DNA of 64,000 nt from MWDV01 sp002070715 (lineage in GTDB: Bacteria > Verrucomicrobiota > Verrucomicrobiia > Limisphaerales > MWDV01). The DNA lies in the NCBI GenBank assembly GCA_035411585.1, contig DAONTI010000001.1, forward strand, positions 1 to 64,000, given 5' to 3'. Positions 24,784 to 34,237 of the stretch are shown here, one piece after another (position 1 is the stretch's first letter; each line of letters starts with the position of its first letter). The translations under genes were made by a program, and so were the position numbers. The notes under the pieces are model-generated. The model was not told where the DNA came from. It saw only the letters and a list, made by a program, of their open reading frames with translations, and ran no database searches.

Positions 24784-27768
24784 ATGAAACGTGCCTCCCT
24801 GTTCCTTGTCCTGATCCGTACCGCTTGGATTTTGTTGACGCTTGCCCTCGTGGCGGGCGATTTAGATCGGTCGGCGCTTGCCGCCCCCGCACGGCCCAAC
24901 TTTATCTTCGTGCTCATTGATGACATGGGCTACGGCGACCTGTCCTGCTACGGGGCTACCGAAGTGAAAACGGAACATCTGGACCGGCTGGCCGCCGAGG
25001 GATTGCGCTTCACTCAATTCACCGTCGGGTCGCCCATCTGTTCGCCGTCGCGCACCGCGTTCACCACTGGACAATTCCCCGCGCGTTGGCGGATTACGTC
25101 CTATCTGGCCGCCCGGCGGGAGAACAACCGGCGCGGCATGGCTCAATGGCTCGATCCCGCCGCGCCCTCGCTGGCCCGGTTGTTGAAAGAGGCGGGTTAC
25201 GCCACCGGTCACTTTGGCAAGTGGCACATGGGCGGGCAACGGGACGTGGGCGAGGCGCCGTTGATTTCCGCCTACGGCTTTGATGAAAGCGTCGCCAACT
25301 TTGAAGGTTTGGGCGATCGCATCCTGCCGTTGTGCGATGCCTACGACGGCAAACCGGCGCGGCAATACGCGCTGGGCAGCGATCAGTTGGGGCGCGGGCA
25401 AATTACTTGGATGGACCGGTCCGAGGTCACCGCCGGTTTCGTGGCGCGCGCGCTACAGTTCATCCGCCGGGCGGAACAATCCGGCACGCCGTTCTACGTT
25501 AATCTCTGGCCGGACGACGTGCATTCGCCGTTCTTTCCGCCCCGGGATCTGCGCGGCGGCGGTGGTCATCGCGAATTGTATTATGGCGTGGTGAAGGCAA
25601 TGGACCGGCAGTTGGCACCGCTCTTTGATTACGTTCGTCAAAGCCCGCGTTTACGCACCAACACCATCATCATCGCGGCCAGTGACAATGGCCCGGAGCC
25701 GGGCGCCGGGTCGTCCGGTCCGTTTCGCGGTCACAAAACCACCCTCTATGAAGGCGGCGTGCGGGAGCCGTTCATTGTTTGGGCGCCGGGATTGATGGCC
25801 CCGGCGGCGCAGGGCACGGTGAACGATCGCAGCGCCGTTTCTGCCGTGGACCTGTTCCCGTCGGTCGCCCGGCTGGCCGGAGTGCCGTTGCCGAAACAGG
25901 TGGCGTTCGATGGCGAGGATTTCAGCCAGACGCTCCTGGGTTACCAGACGCAAATGCGGACGCGCCCGCTGTTTTGGAATCGTCCCCCGGACCGGCCCGG
26001 GCCGAAAGACCAGCCGTTTCCGGATCTCGCCATTCGGGACGGGGATTGGAAGCTGTTGCTCATGGAAGACGGCAGTCGTCCCGAGTTGTACAACGTCGTG
26101 GGCGATCCGGGCGAGACCAACAACTTGGCCGCCGCCCGCCCGCAGCTCGTGCAACAACTTAGCCGTCAACTGTTGGATTGGCGGCGGGCGATGCCCATCA
26201 CGGTCCAATTGCTGCCCACCGCCTCGGCCCGGGCCGCAACGAATCGAGGGTTGTTTGTCAATCCCATCACCGAAGCCGCCGATCCTTGGATCGTTCAGCA
26301 TCAGGGGCAATACCTTGCCTGTTTTTCCGAAGCCAACCGCGGAATCGCCCTGCATCGCTCGGACCGCCTGACCGCACCGGGAATGAAACAGGTGATTTGG
26401 GAGGCGCCGCCCGGCACCATGTATTCCGCGGAAATTTGGGCGCCGGAACTGCATTTTCTGGATGGCCGCTGGTATGTGCATTTCGCCGCGTCGAACGGCG
26501 AGAACCGCAATCATCGCATGTACGTGCTTGAATCCGCCGGCGCGGATCCGCTCGGGCCCTACACGTTGCACGGGCCCCTCTACACCGGCGATCATCCGGA
26601 AACCGGCGCGGACAATCGCTGGGCCATTGACGGCACCATTCTGGAGCTTGACGGTCGCCGTTATTACATCTGGTCCGGTTGGGAGGATACGCGCGACGAA
26701 CAATGGCTCTACATCGCGCCGATGAAAGATCCGGTGACCATCGGCGGGAAACGGGTGCGAATGTGTCGGAACGACGATTATCTCTGGGAACGCGTGGGCG
26801 AAACGCCGACCGGGCGCGGCCTGCATGAGGCGCCGCAGGTGTTGCAGCGGAACGGGCGCACCTTTGTCATCTATTCCTGCAGCGGCTCGTGGCAACCCAC
26901 TTACAAGCTGGGCTTGCTCGAATTGCGGCCGGGTGGCGACCCGTTGCAGCCCGCCGATTGGCAGAAACATCCGCAGCCGGTTTTTCAAGCGTTCGGGGAT
27001 ACCTTCGGCGTGGGGCATGGATGCTTTGTGAAATCGCCGGATGGCCGGGAAGACTGGCTGGTGTATCACGCCAAAATGGATCGCGCCGAAGGTTGGCAGC
27101 GCGCGATGTTCGCCCAGCCGTTCCACTGGACGCCCGATGGATTTCCGGATTTCGGCAAACCGGTCGCGCGAGCCGTCCCGTTGGCGTTGCCCTCGGGCGA
27201 GGTTGTGAAACTAGTTCGCGGCCCGCATCACTGGAGCTTTCAACACGCCGATGATTTGCGCGCGTTTCAATACTTCGGCCATCACCAATTGATAGAACTG
27301 ACCGATGGCCGGTTGCACTTGGGCCGGGTTCCCCGGCACCGCGTCAACACCTTCCGGTGCGGAGAAAAAGTGGTGGTCCTGGGCGGGCGCTGGCGGAATT
27401 TCACGGCGTCGGTCCGGGTGACCGTGCTGGAGGGCGCGCGCGACGCCGGACTGCTGTTCCGCTGCACGTTGCCCGGCTTGGGGTACGACGCGCACAACGG
27501 CTATTTCGCCGGCCTGATTCCGCGCACCGGCCGGGTGGTGCTGGGCAGCATGGACGGCGAAGCGTGGCGGGAAATCGCGCTGGCCCACGCCGAGGTTGGT
27601 GAAAATCAGGAATACGAACTGGCCGTCACCGCAAAGGGCCCGGAGATCGTCGTCAGCCTGGACGGCCGGGAAATCATCCGGGCGCGCGATGCCCAATATG
27701 CCGTCGGCAGCGTGGGCTTGCGCGTGGTGGACAGCCATGCCGCGTTTCGGGATTTATGGATTCAATGA
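24784..27768 (+). CDS. Sulfatase - GH43-like glycosidase - lectin-like fusion
   Basis: A 994-residue secreted three-part enzyme. Residues 1-34 are a signal. Residues 35-460 are a sulfatase with FIFVLIDDMGYGDLSCYG, Cys87-Ser-Pro-Ser-Arg and GKWHMGG. Residues ~470-800 resemble a GH43-type five-bladed propeller. ADPWIVQHQGQYL places the base Asp near 500, NRWAIDGTILELDGRRYY places an Asp near 615, and GLHEAPQVLQRNG places the acid Glu near 682. Residues ~810-994 are a beta-sandwich with HWSFQHADDLRAFQ and NGYFAGLIPRTGRVVLG, like DUF1080/laminin-G folds. One polypeptide could desulfate and cut the same glycan. The GH43 assignment rests on motif order and spacing read by eye; GH117- or GH32-like propellers are alternatives. 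Confidence 0.85.
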   Translation: MKRASLFLVLIRTAWILLTLALVAGDLDRSALAAPARPNFIFVLIDDMGYGDLSCYGATEVKTEHLDRLAAEGLRFTQFTVGSPICSPSRTAFTTGQFPARWRITSYLAARRENNRRGMAQWLDPAAPSLARLLKEAGYATGHFGKWHMGGQRDVGEAPLISAYGFDESVANFEGLGDRILPLCDAYDGKPARQYALGSDQLGRGQITWMDRSEVTAGFVARALQFIRRAEQSGTPFYVNLWPDDVHSPFFPPRDLRGGGGHRELYYGVVKAMDRQLAPLFDYVRQSPRLRTNTIIIAASDNGPEPGAGSSGPFRGHKTTLYEGGVREPFIVWAPGLMAPAAQGTVNDRSAVSAVDLFPSVARLAGVPLPKQVAFDGEDFSQTLLGYQTQMRTRPLFWNRPPDRPGPKDQPFPDLAIRDGDWKLLLMEDGSRPELYNVVGDPGETNNLAAARPQLVQQLSRQLLDWRRAMPITVQLLPTASARAATNRGLFVNPITEAADPWIVQHQGQYLACFSEANRGIALHRSDRLTAPGMKQVIWEAPPGTMYSAEIWAPELHFLDGRWYVHFAASNGENRNHRMYVLESAGADPLGPYTLHGPLYTGDHPETGADNRWAIDGTILELDGRRYYIWSGWEDTRDEQWLYIAPMKDPVTIGGKRVRMCRNDDYLWERVGETPTGRGLHEAPQVLQRNGRTFVIYSCSGSWQPTYKLGLLELRPGGDPLQPADWQKHPQPVFQAFGDTFGVGHGCFVKSPDGREDWLVYHAKMDRAEGWQRAMFAQPFHWTPDGFPDFGKPVARAVPLALPSGEVVKLVRGPHHWSFQHADDLRAFQYFGHHQLIELTDGRLHLGRVPRHRVNTFRCGEKVVVLGGRWRNFTASVRVTVLEGARDAGLLFRCTLPGLGYDAHNGYFAGLIPRTGRVVLGSMDGEAWREIALAHAEVGENQEYELAVTAKGPEIVVSLDGREIIRARDAQYAVGSVGLRVVDSHAAFRDLWIQ

Positions 27769-27945
27769 GCGACGGAAGACGGAGGTGCGGATCGCAGGGC
27801 AATCGAACCGTTCATGCCTTTGGCCAACTCCGGTGCACCAGTCGGCCATTCATGCGGGGATAGAAAAAATTTGGATTTGCCGGCTTCATTCGATATTTGT
27901 CGCCTTGTGCAAGCCTACAGTCGTGAACATCAAACAATCCGGGCC

Positions 27946-29628
27946 ATGAAACGTTGGTTGCTGGTTCTCCTCTTTAGCGGCGGGATGCTGACGCTGTCTG
28001 CCGCTACCAAACCGAACATCCTCCTCATCCTCGCTGATGACATCGGCTTCTCCGATCTCGGTTGTTGCGGCGGCGAGATTCAAACGCCGAATCTCGACGC
28101 GCTCGCCCGGAACGGCCTCCGCTTCACGCAATTTTACAACACATCCCGCTGCTGTCCCACGCGCGCCTCGCTCCTCACGGGCTTGTACCCGCACCAAGCG
28201 GGGGTGGGGCACATGATGGTGGATCGCGGTCACGAGGGATACCGCAGTAATTTGAACCGCAATTGCGTAACGCTGGCCGAGGTGATGCGCAGCGCCGGCT
28301 ACCGGACCTACATGTGCGGCAAATGGCACGTGACCAACCGCGACACCGTGGACGCCGACAACAGCAACTGGCCGGTGCAGCGGGGGTTCGAGAAGTTTTA
28401 CGGCACGATTCGCGGTTACGGCAATTTCTACGACCCCGCGTCCCTCTGCCGGCAGAACACCTTCATCACGCCGGTGAACGATCCCGAATACCGGCCCGAG
28501 ACGTTCTATTACACCGAGGCGATCACCGACAACGCGGTGCGGTTTCTGCGTCAGCACCACGAGGAGTCGCCCGATCAACCGTTCTTTTTCTACCTCGCCT
28601 ACACGGCGGCGCACTGGCCGATGCAGGCGTTGCCCAAGGACATTGCCAAATACCGCGGCAAATACGACGACGGCTACGCGCCCATTCACGCGGCGCGCCT
28701 CCGCCGCTTGCGGGAGCTCGGCCTGCTCACTGACGCCTGGCAGCCCGCGCCGCTCGTCAGCGATTGGGACGCGGTGAAACGCAAAAAATGGGAGGCGCGT
28801 TGCATGGAGGTGTACGCGGCGATGATTGACAACATGGATCAGGGCATCGGGCGCGTCCTTGCGGAATTGAAACGCATCGGTCAGTTCGACAACACGGTGA
28901 TTCTGTACCTGAACGACAACGGCGCGTGCGCCGAGACCATGGGCCGCAAACCGTTGCCGGAACCGCCCGCCGACGAGTTGAAACCCATGCCGCCCGACAT
29001 GCTCCAGGACCGCATCCGGCTGCCGATGCAAACGCGGGATGGCCGTCCGGTCCGCTCGGGCGGTGGCGTCATGCCCGGGCCGGCGGATTCCTACATCGCT
29101 TACGGTCTGGCGTGGGCGAATGTTTCCAACACGCCTTTCCGCGAATACAAACACTGGGTCCACGAGGGCGGCATCAGCACGCCGCTTATCGTGCATTGGC
29201 CGCAAGGCATTGCTCCGCGCCGCCGCGGACAACTCGAATCGCAGCCCGGCCATTTGGTGGACATCATGGCCACCTGTGTGGACTTGTCCGGCGCCAAATA
29301 TCCCACGGAATTTCGTGGGCACCCGATCAAACCGATGGAAGGCATTTCGCTGTTGCCGGCGATCCAGGGCCGGCCGCTCAATCGCAAAAATCCCCTGTTC
29401 TGGGAACACGAAAGCAATCGCGCCATCCGCGACGGCAAATGGAAACTCGTCGCCAAGGAAAATCAACCGTGGGAACTTTACGACATGGAAAAAGACCGCA
29501 CGGAAATGCACAACCTCGCCGCCAGCCAGCCCGAACGGGTGAGCGCCATGGCCGCGCAATGGGAGGCCTGGGCCGCGCGCGCCAATGTGCTGCCCTTGGG
29601 GAGTTGGCGGGAAAAACCGGCAAATTAA
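27946..29628 (+). CDS. Secreted sulfatase, tandem copy 1
   Basis: A 560-residue sulfatase with signal MKRWLLVLLFSGGMLTLSA. The start at 27946 is chosen because upstream codons lack signal character. Marks are NILLILADDIGFSDLG, Cys69-Cys-Pro-Thr-Arg (the first Cys is the formylglycine site), CGKWHVT, a long insertion with KYRGKYDDGYAP, and LYLNDNGACAE. WELYDMEKDRTEMHNLAA closes the domain. The next gene is a close paralogue over its whole length, only 5 bp downstream. The CCPTR form and the KYRGKYD insertion set these two apart from the other five sulfatases, suggesting a different substrate position. Confidence 0.94.
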   Translation: MKRWLLVLLFSGGMLTLSAATKPNILLILADDIGFSDLGCCGGEIQTPNLDALARNGLRFTQFYNTSRCCPTRASLLTGLYPHQAGVGHMMVDRGHEGYRSNLNRNCVTLAEVMRSAGYRTYMCGKWHVTNRDTVDADNSNWPVQRGFEKFYGTIRGYGNFYDPASLCRQNTFITPVNDPEYRPETFYYTEAITDNAVRFLRQHHEESPDQPFFFYLAYTAAHWPMQALPKDIAKYRGKYDDGYAPIHAARLRRLRELGLLTDAWQPAPLVSDWDAVKRKKWEARCMEVYAAMIDNMDQGIGRVLAELKRIGQFDNTVILYLNDNGACAETMGRKPLPEPPADELKPMPPDMLQDRIRLPMQTRDGRPVRSGGGVMPGPADSYIAYGLAWANVSNTPFREYKHWVHEGGISTPLIVHWPQGIAPRRRGQLESQPGHLVDIMATCVDLSGAKYPTEFRGHPIKPMEGISLLPAIQGRPLNRKNPLFWEHESNRAIRDGKWKLVAKENQPWELYDMEKDRTEMHNLAASQPERVSAMAAQWEAWAARANVLPLGSWREKPAN

Positions 29629-29633
29629 AACCG

Positions 29634-31337
29634 ATGCAAAAATCCACCTTTTACGGCTTGGCCGTCCTCCTGTGGCTGGCGGCGATCAGCTCGGCGACCG
29701 CTGCCGCGCCCCGGCCCAACATTCTGCTCATCCTCTGTGACGATGTGGGTTACTCGGATATCGGCTGTTTTGGCAGCGAGATCCAGACGCCCAATCTGGA
29801 CGCCCTCGCGGCGAACGGCGTGCGTTTCACCCAGTTTTACAACACGGCCCGGTGCTGTCCCACGCGCGCCAGCCTGTTGACGGGGTTGTATCCCCACCAG
29901 ACCGGGGTGGGACACATGAACTGGCGGGACGGCGGCTACGACGGGTATCGTGCCAATCTCAACCATCGTTGCGTGACGATTGCCGAAGTGTTGCGCGCCG
30001 CCGGCTACCGCACCTACATGAGCGGCAAATGGCATGTCACCCGGTTCATGGAGATGGGCGAGGATAATGCCCAATGGCCCGTGCAACGCGGATTCGAAAA
30101 ATTCTACGGCACGTTGAAAGGCTCCGGCAGCTTCTACGATCCCGCGTCCTTGTGCCGTCAAAACCAGCATATCACACCCGCAAACGATCCCGAATACCAA
30201 CCAGCGACGTATTATTACACCGACGCCATCACCGATAACGCGGTGCGTTATCTGCAGCAGCACCAGCAGGAATCGCCGCGGCAACCCTTCTTCCTGTATC
30301 TGGCCTACACCGCCGCGCACTGGCCGATGCACGCGCTGGAAAAGGACATCGCCAAGTATCGCGGCAAATACGACGAGGGCTACGCGCCCGTGCGGCAGGC
30401 GCGTCTGCAACGGCTGCGGGAACTCGGACTGCTGCCGGCCGGATGGCAACCCGCCCCGCTGGTCGGCGATTGGGACGCGGTGAAACGCAAAAAATGGGAG
30501 GCGCGGTGCATGGAGGTGTACGCGGCGATGATTGACAACATGGATCAGGGCATCGGGCGCGTGGTGGCCGAGTTGCGGCGCGGCGGGCAACTGGACAACA
30601 CCGTCATCTTTTTCCTGCAGGACAACGGCGCCTGCGCCGAGGAAAACGGACGCAAACCACCCAAGGCGGCCCCGCCAACCCAACTCAAGCCCATGGCTCG
30701 CGATGAACTGCAGTTGCGCGGCCGGCCGCTCCAGGCCCGCGATGGCCGCCCGGTGCGCAGCGGCCCCGGAGTGATGCCGGGCGACGCGGATACCTTCGTC
30801 GCCTACGGACGGAAGTGGGCGAACGTTTCCAACACCCCCTTCCGCGAATACAAACACTGGGTCCACGAGGGCGGCATCAGCACGCCGCTCATCGTGCATT
30901 GGCCGCAAGGCATTGCCCCGCAACGCCGCGGACAACTCGAACCGCAGCCCGGCCATTTGATTGACATCATGGCGACGTGTGTGGATCTCGCGCGGGCGAA
31001 ATATCCCCGCAAGTTTCACGGCCAGGCCATCCCACCGATGCCGGGAGTTTCGCTGCGCCCCGCGCTGGCGGGCAAACCACTGAAACGCACCGAACCGTTG
31101 TTCTGGGAGCACGAAGGCAACCGCGCCGTCCGCGAAGGCCGCTGGAAGCTCGTCGCCAAGGAGGATCAACCGTGGGAACTTTACGACATGGAGCGCGACC
31201 GCACCGAAATGCACGACCTGGCCGCGCAACAACCGGACCGCGTCAAAGCGATAGCGGCCCAATGGGACGCCTGGGCCGCGCGCGCCAACGTGCTGCCGCT
31301 GGGCGCCTGGCGGCTGGACGTGAACGCGAAGGATTGA
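29634..31337 (+). CDS. Secreted sulfatase, tandem copy 2
   Basis: A 567-residue sulfatase paralogous to the preceding gene. The signal peptide is MQKSTFYGLAVLLWLAAISS plus ATAAA, and the formylglycine site is Cys74-Cys-Pro-Thr-Arg. Some blocks are almost identical at DNA level: 28761-28856 against 30467-30562 shows one difference in 96 bases, and 29137-29217 against 30840-30920 is nearly as close. Third-position identity that strong in patches suggests recent duplication or gene conversion. The most visible changes lie around residues 140-190 and in the tail, where substrate contacts may differ. The last 30 bases recur 670 bp downstream as a relic. Confidence 0.94.
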   Translation: MQKSTFYGLAVLLWLAAISSATAAAPRPNILLILCDDVGYSDIGCFGSEIQTPNLDALAANGVRFTQFYNTARCCPTRASLLTGLYPHQTGVGHMNWRDGGYDGYRANLNHRCVTIAEVLRAAGYRTYMSGKWHVTRFMEMGEDNAQWPVQRGFEKFYGTLKGSGSFYDPASLCRQNQHITPANDPEYQPATYYYTDAITDNAVRYLQQHQQESPRQPFFLYLAYTAAHWPMHALEKDIAKYRGKYDEGYAPVRQARLQRLRELGLLPAGWQPAPLVGDWDAVKRKKWEARCMEVYAAMIDNMDQGIGRVVAELRRGGQLDNTVIFFLQDNGACAEENGRKPPKAAPPTQLKPMARDELQLRGRPLQARDGRPVRSGPGVMPGDADTFVAYGRKWANVSNTPFREYKHWVHEGGISTPLIVHWPQGIAPQRRGQLEPQPGHLIDIMATCVDLARAKYPRKFHGQAIPPMPGVSLRPALAGKPLKRTEPLFWEHEGNRAVREGRWKLVAKEDQPWELYDMERDRTEMHDLAAQQPDRVKAIAAQWDAWAARANVLPLGAWRLDVNAKD

Positions 31338-31465
31338 GATGGCTTGACTTCCGTTCGTAGCGCGGGAAAAGATGCCGCCATGAGAACGGCCCTTTTTCCT
31401 TCGGAGCGCCGCTGGTTCCTTGGGAACGAATGTCAAAGTTTGGCCATCCCATACTTCATCGTGCC

Positions 31466-31927
31466 ATGCAGACCCGCTTGAACTTCCGCAGACTGGGGAT
31501 CATCGCGGCGATTGCCGTCGGAGTGGTGCTGGCTTTGGCTTGGGCCAACGGCCTGTTTCCGCCTCGTCGGGCCGGTGCTCCTGCGAATGCGCTGCTTGTC
31601 ATCGCCCCGTATCGTCATGCAGGCACTTGGGTTTTCGATGATCTGAAGGCGGGGCTTGTCCGCGAGCCGTTCGTGGCGGGAGTCCCCGAAATGATTGATG
31701 TGTTGGTCCAGGACATTCCCGGCGCGACCAACGGCTTTCGGCTGCTATTTTCCGCGCGGCCCTTTCCCGGTTACCAGAAGAAGTTAACTTGGTTGCGGGG
31801 CGACATGGGTGGAAACTACTACCGGATGGAAGAGCCGGCAATGGAGGGTTGGATTTGCCCGGCGATGTTCCGTTACTACGAGGTTGCCCCCAAGGAATTA
31901 TACGTTAAAGCCGAGGCGAAGAAATGA
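31466..31927 (+). CDS. Small membrane-anchored protein of unknown function
   Basis: A 153-residue protein with one N-terminal helix (IIAAIAVGVVLALAWANGLF) followed by a soluble domain. Notable segments are NALLVIAPYRHAGTWVFDD, GLVREPFVAGVPEMIDVLV, GFRLLFSARPFPGYQ and PAMEGWICPAMFRYYEVAPKELYVKAE. The density of Trp, Tyr, Pro and Gly at these points looks like a conserved family; I believe related proteins exist in other bacteria (possibly a DUF such as DUF6717) but cannot confirm it. It sits inside the sulfatase array yet has no sulfatase similarity, and a duplicated sulfatase tail follows it, so it may have arrived by a rearrangement. Confidence 0.72.
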   Translation: MQTRLNFRRLGIIAAIAVGVVLALAWANGLFPPRRAGAPANALLVIAPYRHAGTWVFDDLKAGLVREPFVAGVPEMIDVLVQDIPGATNGFRLLFSARPFPGYQKKLTWLRGDMGGNYYRMEEPAMEGWICPAMFRYYEVAPKELYVKAEAKK

Positions 31928-32004
31928 ACCGCCTGAACCAGGTGAGCATGAAACAAACGGAGGCTAATGTTCGGTTCGACAACAATCTGGGCGCTGGGAG
32001 CGCT

Positions 32005-32036
32005 TGGCGGCTGGACGTAAACGCGAAGGATTGAGA
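32005..32036 (+). pseudogene. Relic of a sulfatase 3' end
   Basis: The 32 bases here match 31308-31339, the last codons and stop of the preceding sulfatase gene, with a single difference. Bases just upstream are no longer alignable in frame (about two extra bases in the GGAGCGCTTGGCGG part). This is a leftover of a third tandem copy or the far edge of a duplication that carried the small membrane-protein gene. Confidence 0.7.
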
Positions 32037-32100
32037 CGCATGGATTGGATCAAGACGCAGTTGAGGGGGTAAGTCTCCCAGTGGATGAAGCAACCGACCG

Positions 32101-33606
32101 ATGACCTCCGGTTCTTCTAAAAATAAATCCACCCTGATTCGGTATGGCCGCTCATTGAGGTTGGCCGGAGCCCATCGCTTCCAGCTTTGGAAGGTCCTCG
32201 GACTTCTCGTCTGCTTGACGGGATTGTTGCCGACCTTGGCGTTGCCTCCGGGGCGTCCTGATCTCGTGATTTTTCTCACCGATGATCACAGCCAGGCCGA
32301 CCTTTCACCTTACGGCGGCACCGCGTTGCGCACGCCGAACATGCAACGGTTGGCCGATGCGGGATTGACCTTCGACAACGCTTACGTGGCCTCGCCCACG
32401 TGCGCGCCCAGTCGCGCCGCGTTGTTGACCGGGCTAATGCCGGCGCGCAACGGCGCCGAGGCCAACCACAGCAAACCACGCCCGGAAATCAAGAAGTGGC
32501 CCGCTTACTTCCAAGAACTGGGATACGAAGTCGTCGCCTTCGGCAAAGTCTCGCACTATCGGCACACGAAGGATTATGGCTTCGATTATTTCGCGCACGA
32601 CACCTTCCATGATCACGCGGGAATTCCGGCGGCCGTGACGTTTTTGCGGAATCGCCCGCGGACCGGCGCGAAGCCGCTCTGTCTGTTCGTTGGCAGCAAC
32701 TGGCCGCACATGCCGTGGCCGAAAACCCACCCCGGCTACGATCCGGACCAGTTGCCGCTTCCCGCCGGCAGCGTGGACGCACCCGCAACGCGCGAGTGGC
32801 GCGCGCGTTACGCCGCTGCCGTCACCAAGGCGGACACCGAACTCGGCCTCATCCTTGAGGCGGTTCACGCGTATCTGGGCACGAACACCCTGCTGCTTTT
32901 CTCCAGCGATCACGGCGCGCGCTGGCCGTTCGCCAAGTGGAATTGCTATGAAGCCGGTGTGAAAGTTCCGCTCATCATTGTCTGGCCGGGCGTGGTGAAA
33001 CCGAACACGCGCACTGCCGCCATGGTGACCTGGGTGGATTACCTGCCGACCTTGCTCGAGGTGGCCGGCGGCACTCCCCCGCGGGATCTGGACGGGCGTT
33101 CGTTCCGGCGGGTGTTGGAAGGCAAACGGCGGCACCATCACCGCCGGATTTTCACCACGCACAGCGGTGATGGGAATTGGAACATTTATCCAATTCGTGC
33201 CGTGCGCGTTGGGCCCTGGAAATACATCCGCAACCTGCATCCCGAGTACGCGTTCACCACCCATATGGATCTGGTCGCCGACCCGGAGCCGCGCGCTTTC
33301 TTCGCTGCGTGGGAAGCGGCCGCGCAAACCGATGCGGCGGCGGCTGAAATCGTGCAGCGTTACCATGCGCGGCCAGCCGAGGAACTTTACCACCTGACCA
33401 CCGATCCGCATGAGCTGCACAACCTGGCGGCCTCTCCTGCGCACGCCCGTCAGTTACGGAAACTGCGGCGCGAACTGGAGACGTGGATGCATGCCCAATC
33501 AGATTCGGGCACGGTTTTTGGCCGGCCCCGTCTCTTGAGTGATCCGGACAGCTTCGGCCCGAACGGTCCGCCCGGCAACGTATGGGGCCGCCCCGCCCGC
33601 CGTTAG
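32101..33606 (+). CDS. Secreted sulfatase, N-sulfoglucosamine-sulfohydrolase-like
   Basis: A 501-residue sulfatase with a longer, basic N-terminal leader before the hydrophobic signal (KVLGLLVCLTGLLPTLA). Marks are PDLVIFLTDDHSQADLSPYG, Cys101-Ala-Pro-Ser-Arg, FGKVSHYRHTKDYGFDYF, FVGSNWPHMPWP and FSSDHGARWPFAKWNCYE. The DDHSQAD and SDHGARWPFAK patterns resemble the heparan N-sulfatase-like branch, but bacterial members also act on O-sulfates, so no linkage is assigned. It is the last sulfatase of the island; the following 600 bp are repeat-derived. An internal Met could be the true start, but none gives a better signal. Confidence 0.92.
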   Translation: MTSGSSKNKSTLIRYGRSLRLAGAHRFQLWKVLGLLVCLTGLLPTLALPPGRPDLVIFLTDDHSQADLSPYGGTALRTPNMQRLADAGLTFDNAYVASPTCAPSRAALLTGLMPARNGAEANHSKPRPEIKKWPAYFQELGYEVVAFGKVSHYRHTKDYGFDYFAHDTFHDHAGIPAAVTFLRNRPRTGAKPLCLFVGSNWPHMPWPKTHPGYDPDQLPLPAGSVDAPATREWRARYAAAVTKADTELGLILEAVHAYLGTNTLLLFSSDHGARWPFAKWNCYEAGVKVPLIIVWPGVVKPNTRTAAMVTWVDYLPTLLEVAGGTPPRDLDGRSFRRVLEGKRRHHHRRIFTTHSGDGNWNIYPIRAVRVGPWKYIRNLHPEYAFTTHMDLVADPEPRAFFAAWEAAAQTDAAAAEIVQRYHARPAEELYHLTTDPHELHNLAASPAHARQLRKLRRELETWMHAQSDSGTVFGRPRLLSDPDSFGPNGPPGNVWGRPARR

Positions 33607-34237
33607 CCACTACCCGCCGACCCTGGCCCGCCCGAAAGCGATCGTCTCGCTCCGGCGCGTTGACGAACGCGCCGCATCATGGAGTGCGGCCGTCTCCGGC
33701 CGCTTTCTGTCGCACCGGCGGGCGGAGTTGGGGAGCGCACCCGCCCCGGGTGCAGTTCTACGCGCCTCGCGTCGAACACTGGCATGGGCAAGTGGGGTAA
33801 ACCGTCGAATGTGTTTGAACGGTAATCGTTTCCGGCGGACGAGGCGTCCGCCGGCACACGCGGGGCGCGTATGCTCCCCAGCGCCTATTGAGCCGTTGGG
33901 GCTTATGGACGTCGTGAAGCAGTCGGCGGTTCTTGGAATGGACAACCCGCTGTTGGCCGAGTGGAGGCGCTGGTATGGCACGGCAGTTATGCGTGGGAGA
34001 TCCCAGCATCCTCGTTCTATCGAAAGCGCCAACGGACTGGCGCAGTCCAAGACGCTGACGTGGAGAGCGGAGGCGTTTGAATTACCCGAGACGTCAGGAA
34101 AATTCTTACGGAAGGGTTCCCGCCACTTCATCATCCAGAGCCAAGGGCGCTCTCCCGCCATTGCCATTTGCGATCTTGGAGTGCTTTGGCGGATGCACTC
34201 TTCTGGGGGGAGCGTCGCCGTCGCCGGCTCGCTTTCC
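33607..34237. other. Repeat-derived intergenic region
   Basis: No supported gene. The first 275 bases are copy A of a dispersed repeat whose inverted copy lies at 40.07-40.33 kb. The remainder is GC-rich filler, interrupted frames only, with mosaic character similar to 36.1-37.1 kb. The GH99-like gene ends just after this stretch. Confidence 0.6.
33622..33881 (+). repeat. Dispersed ~260-bp repeat, copy A
   Basis: Aligns over its length with the reverse complement of 40074-40331. Long shared blocks include GTGCGGCCGTCTCCGGCCGC and GGGGAGCGCACCCGCCCCGG (20 bases each) and GGACGAGGCGTCCGCCGG. Weaker similarity continues about 30 bases past the end. It contains several short palindromes, so it could fold as RNA or single-stranded DNA. 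A partial third copy is near 36191-36238. Confidence 0.85.
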
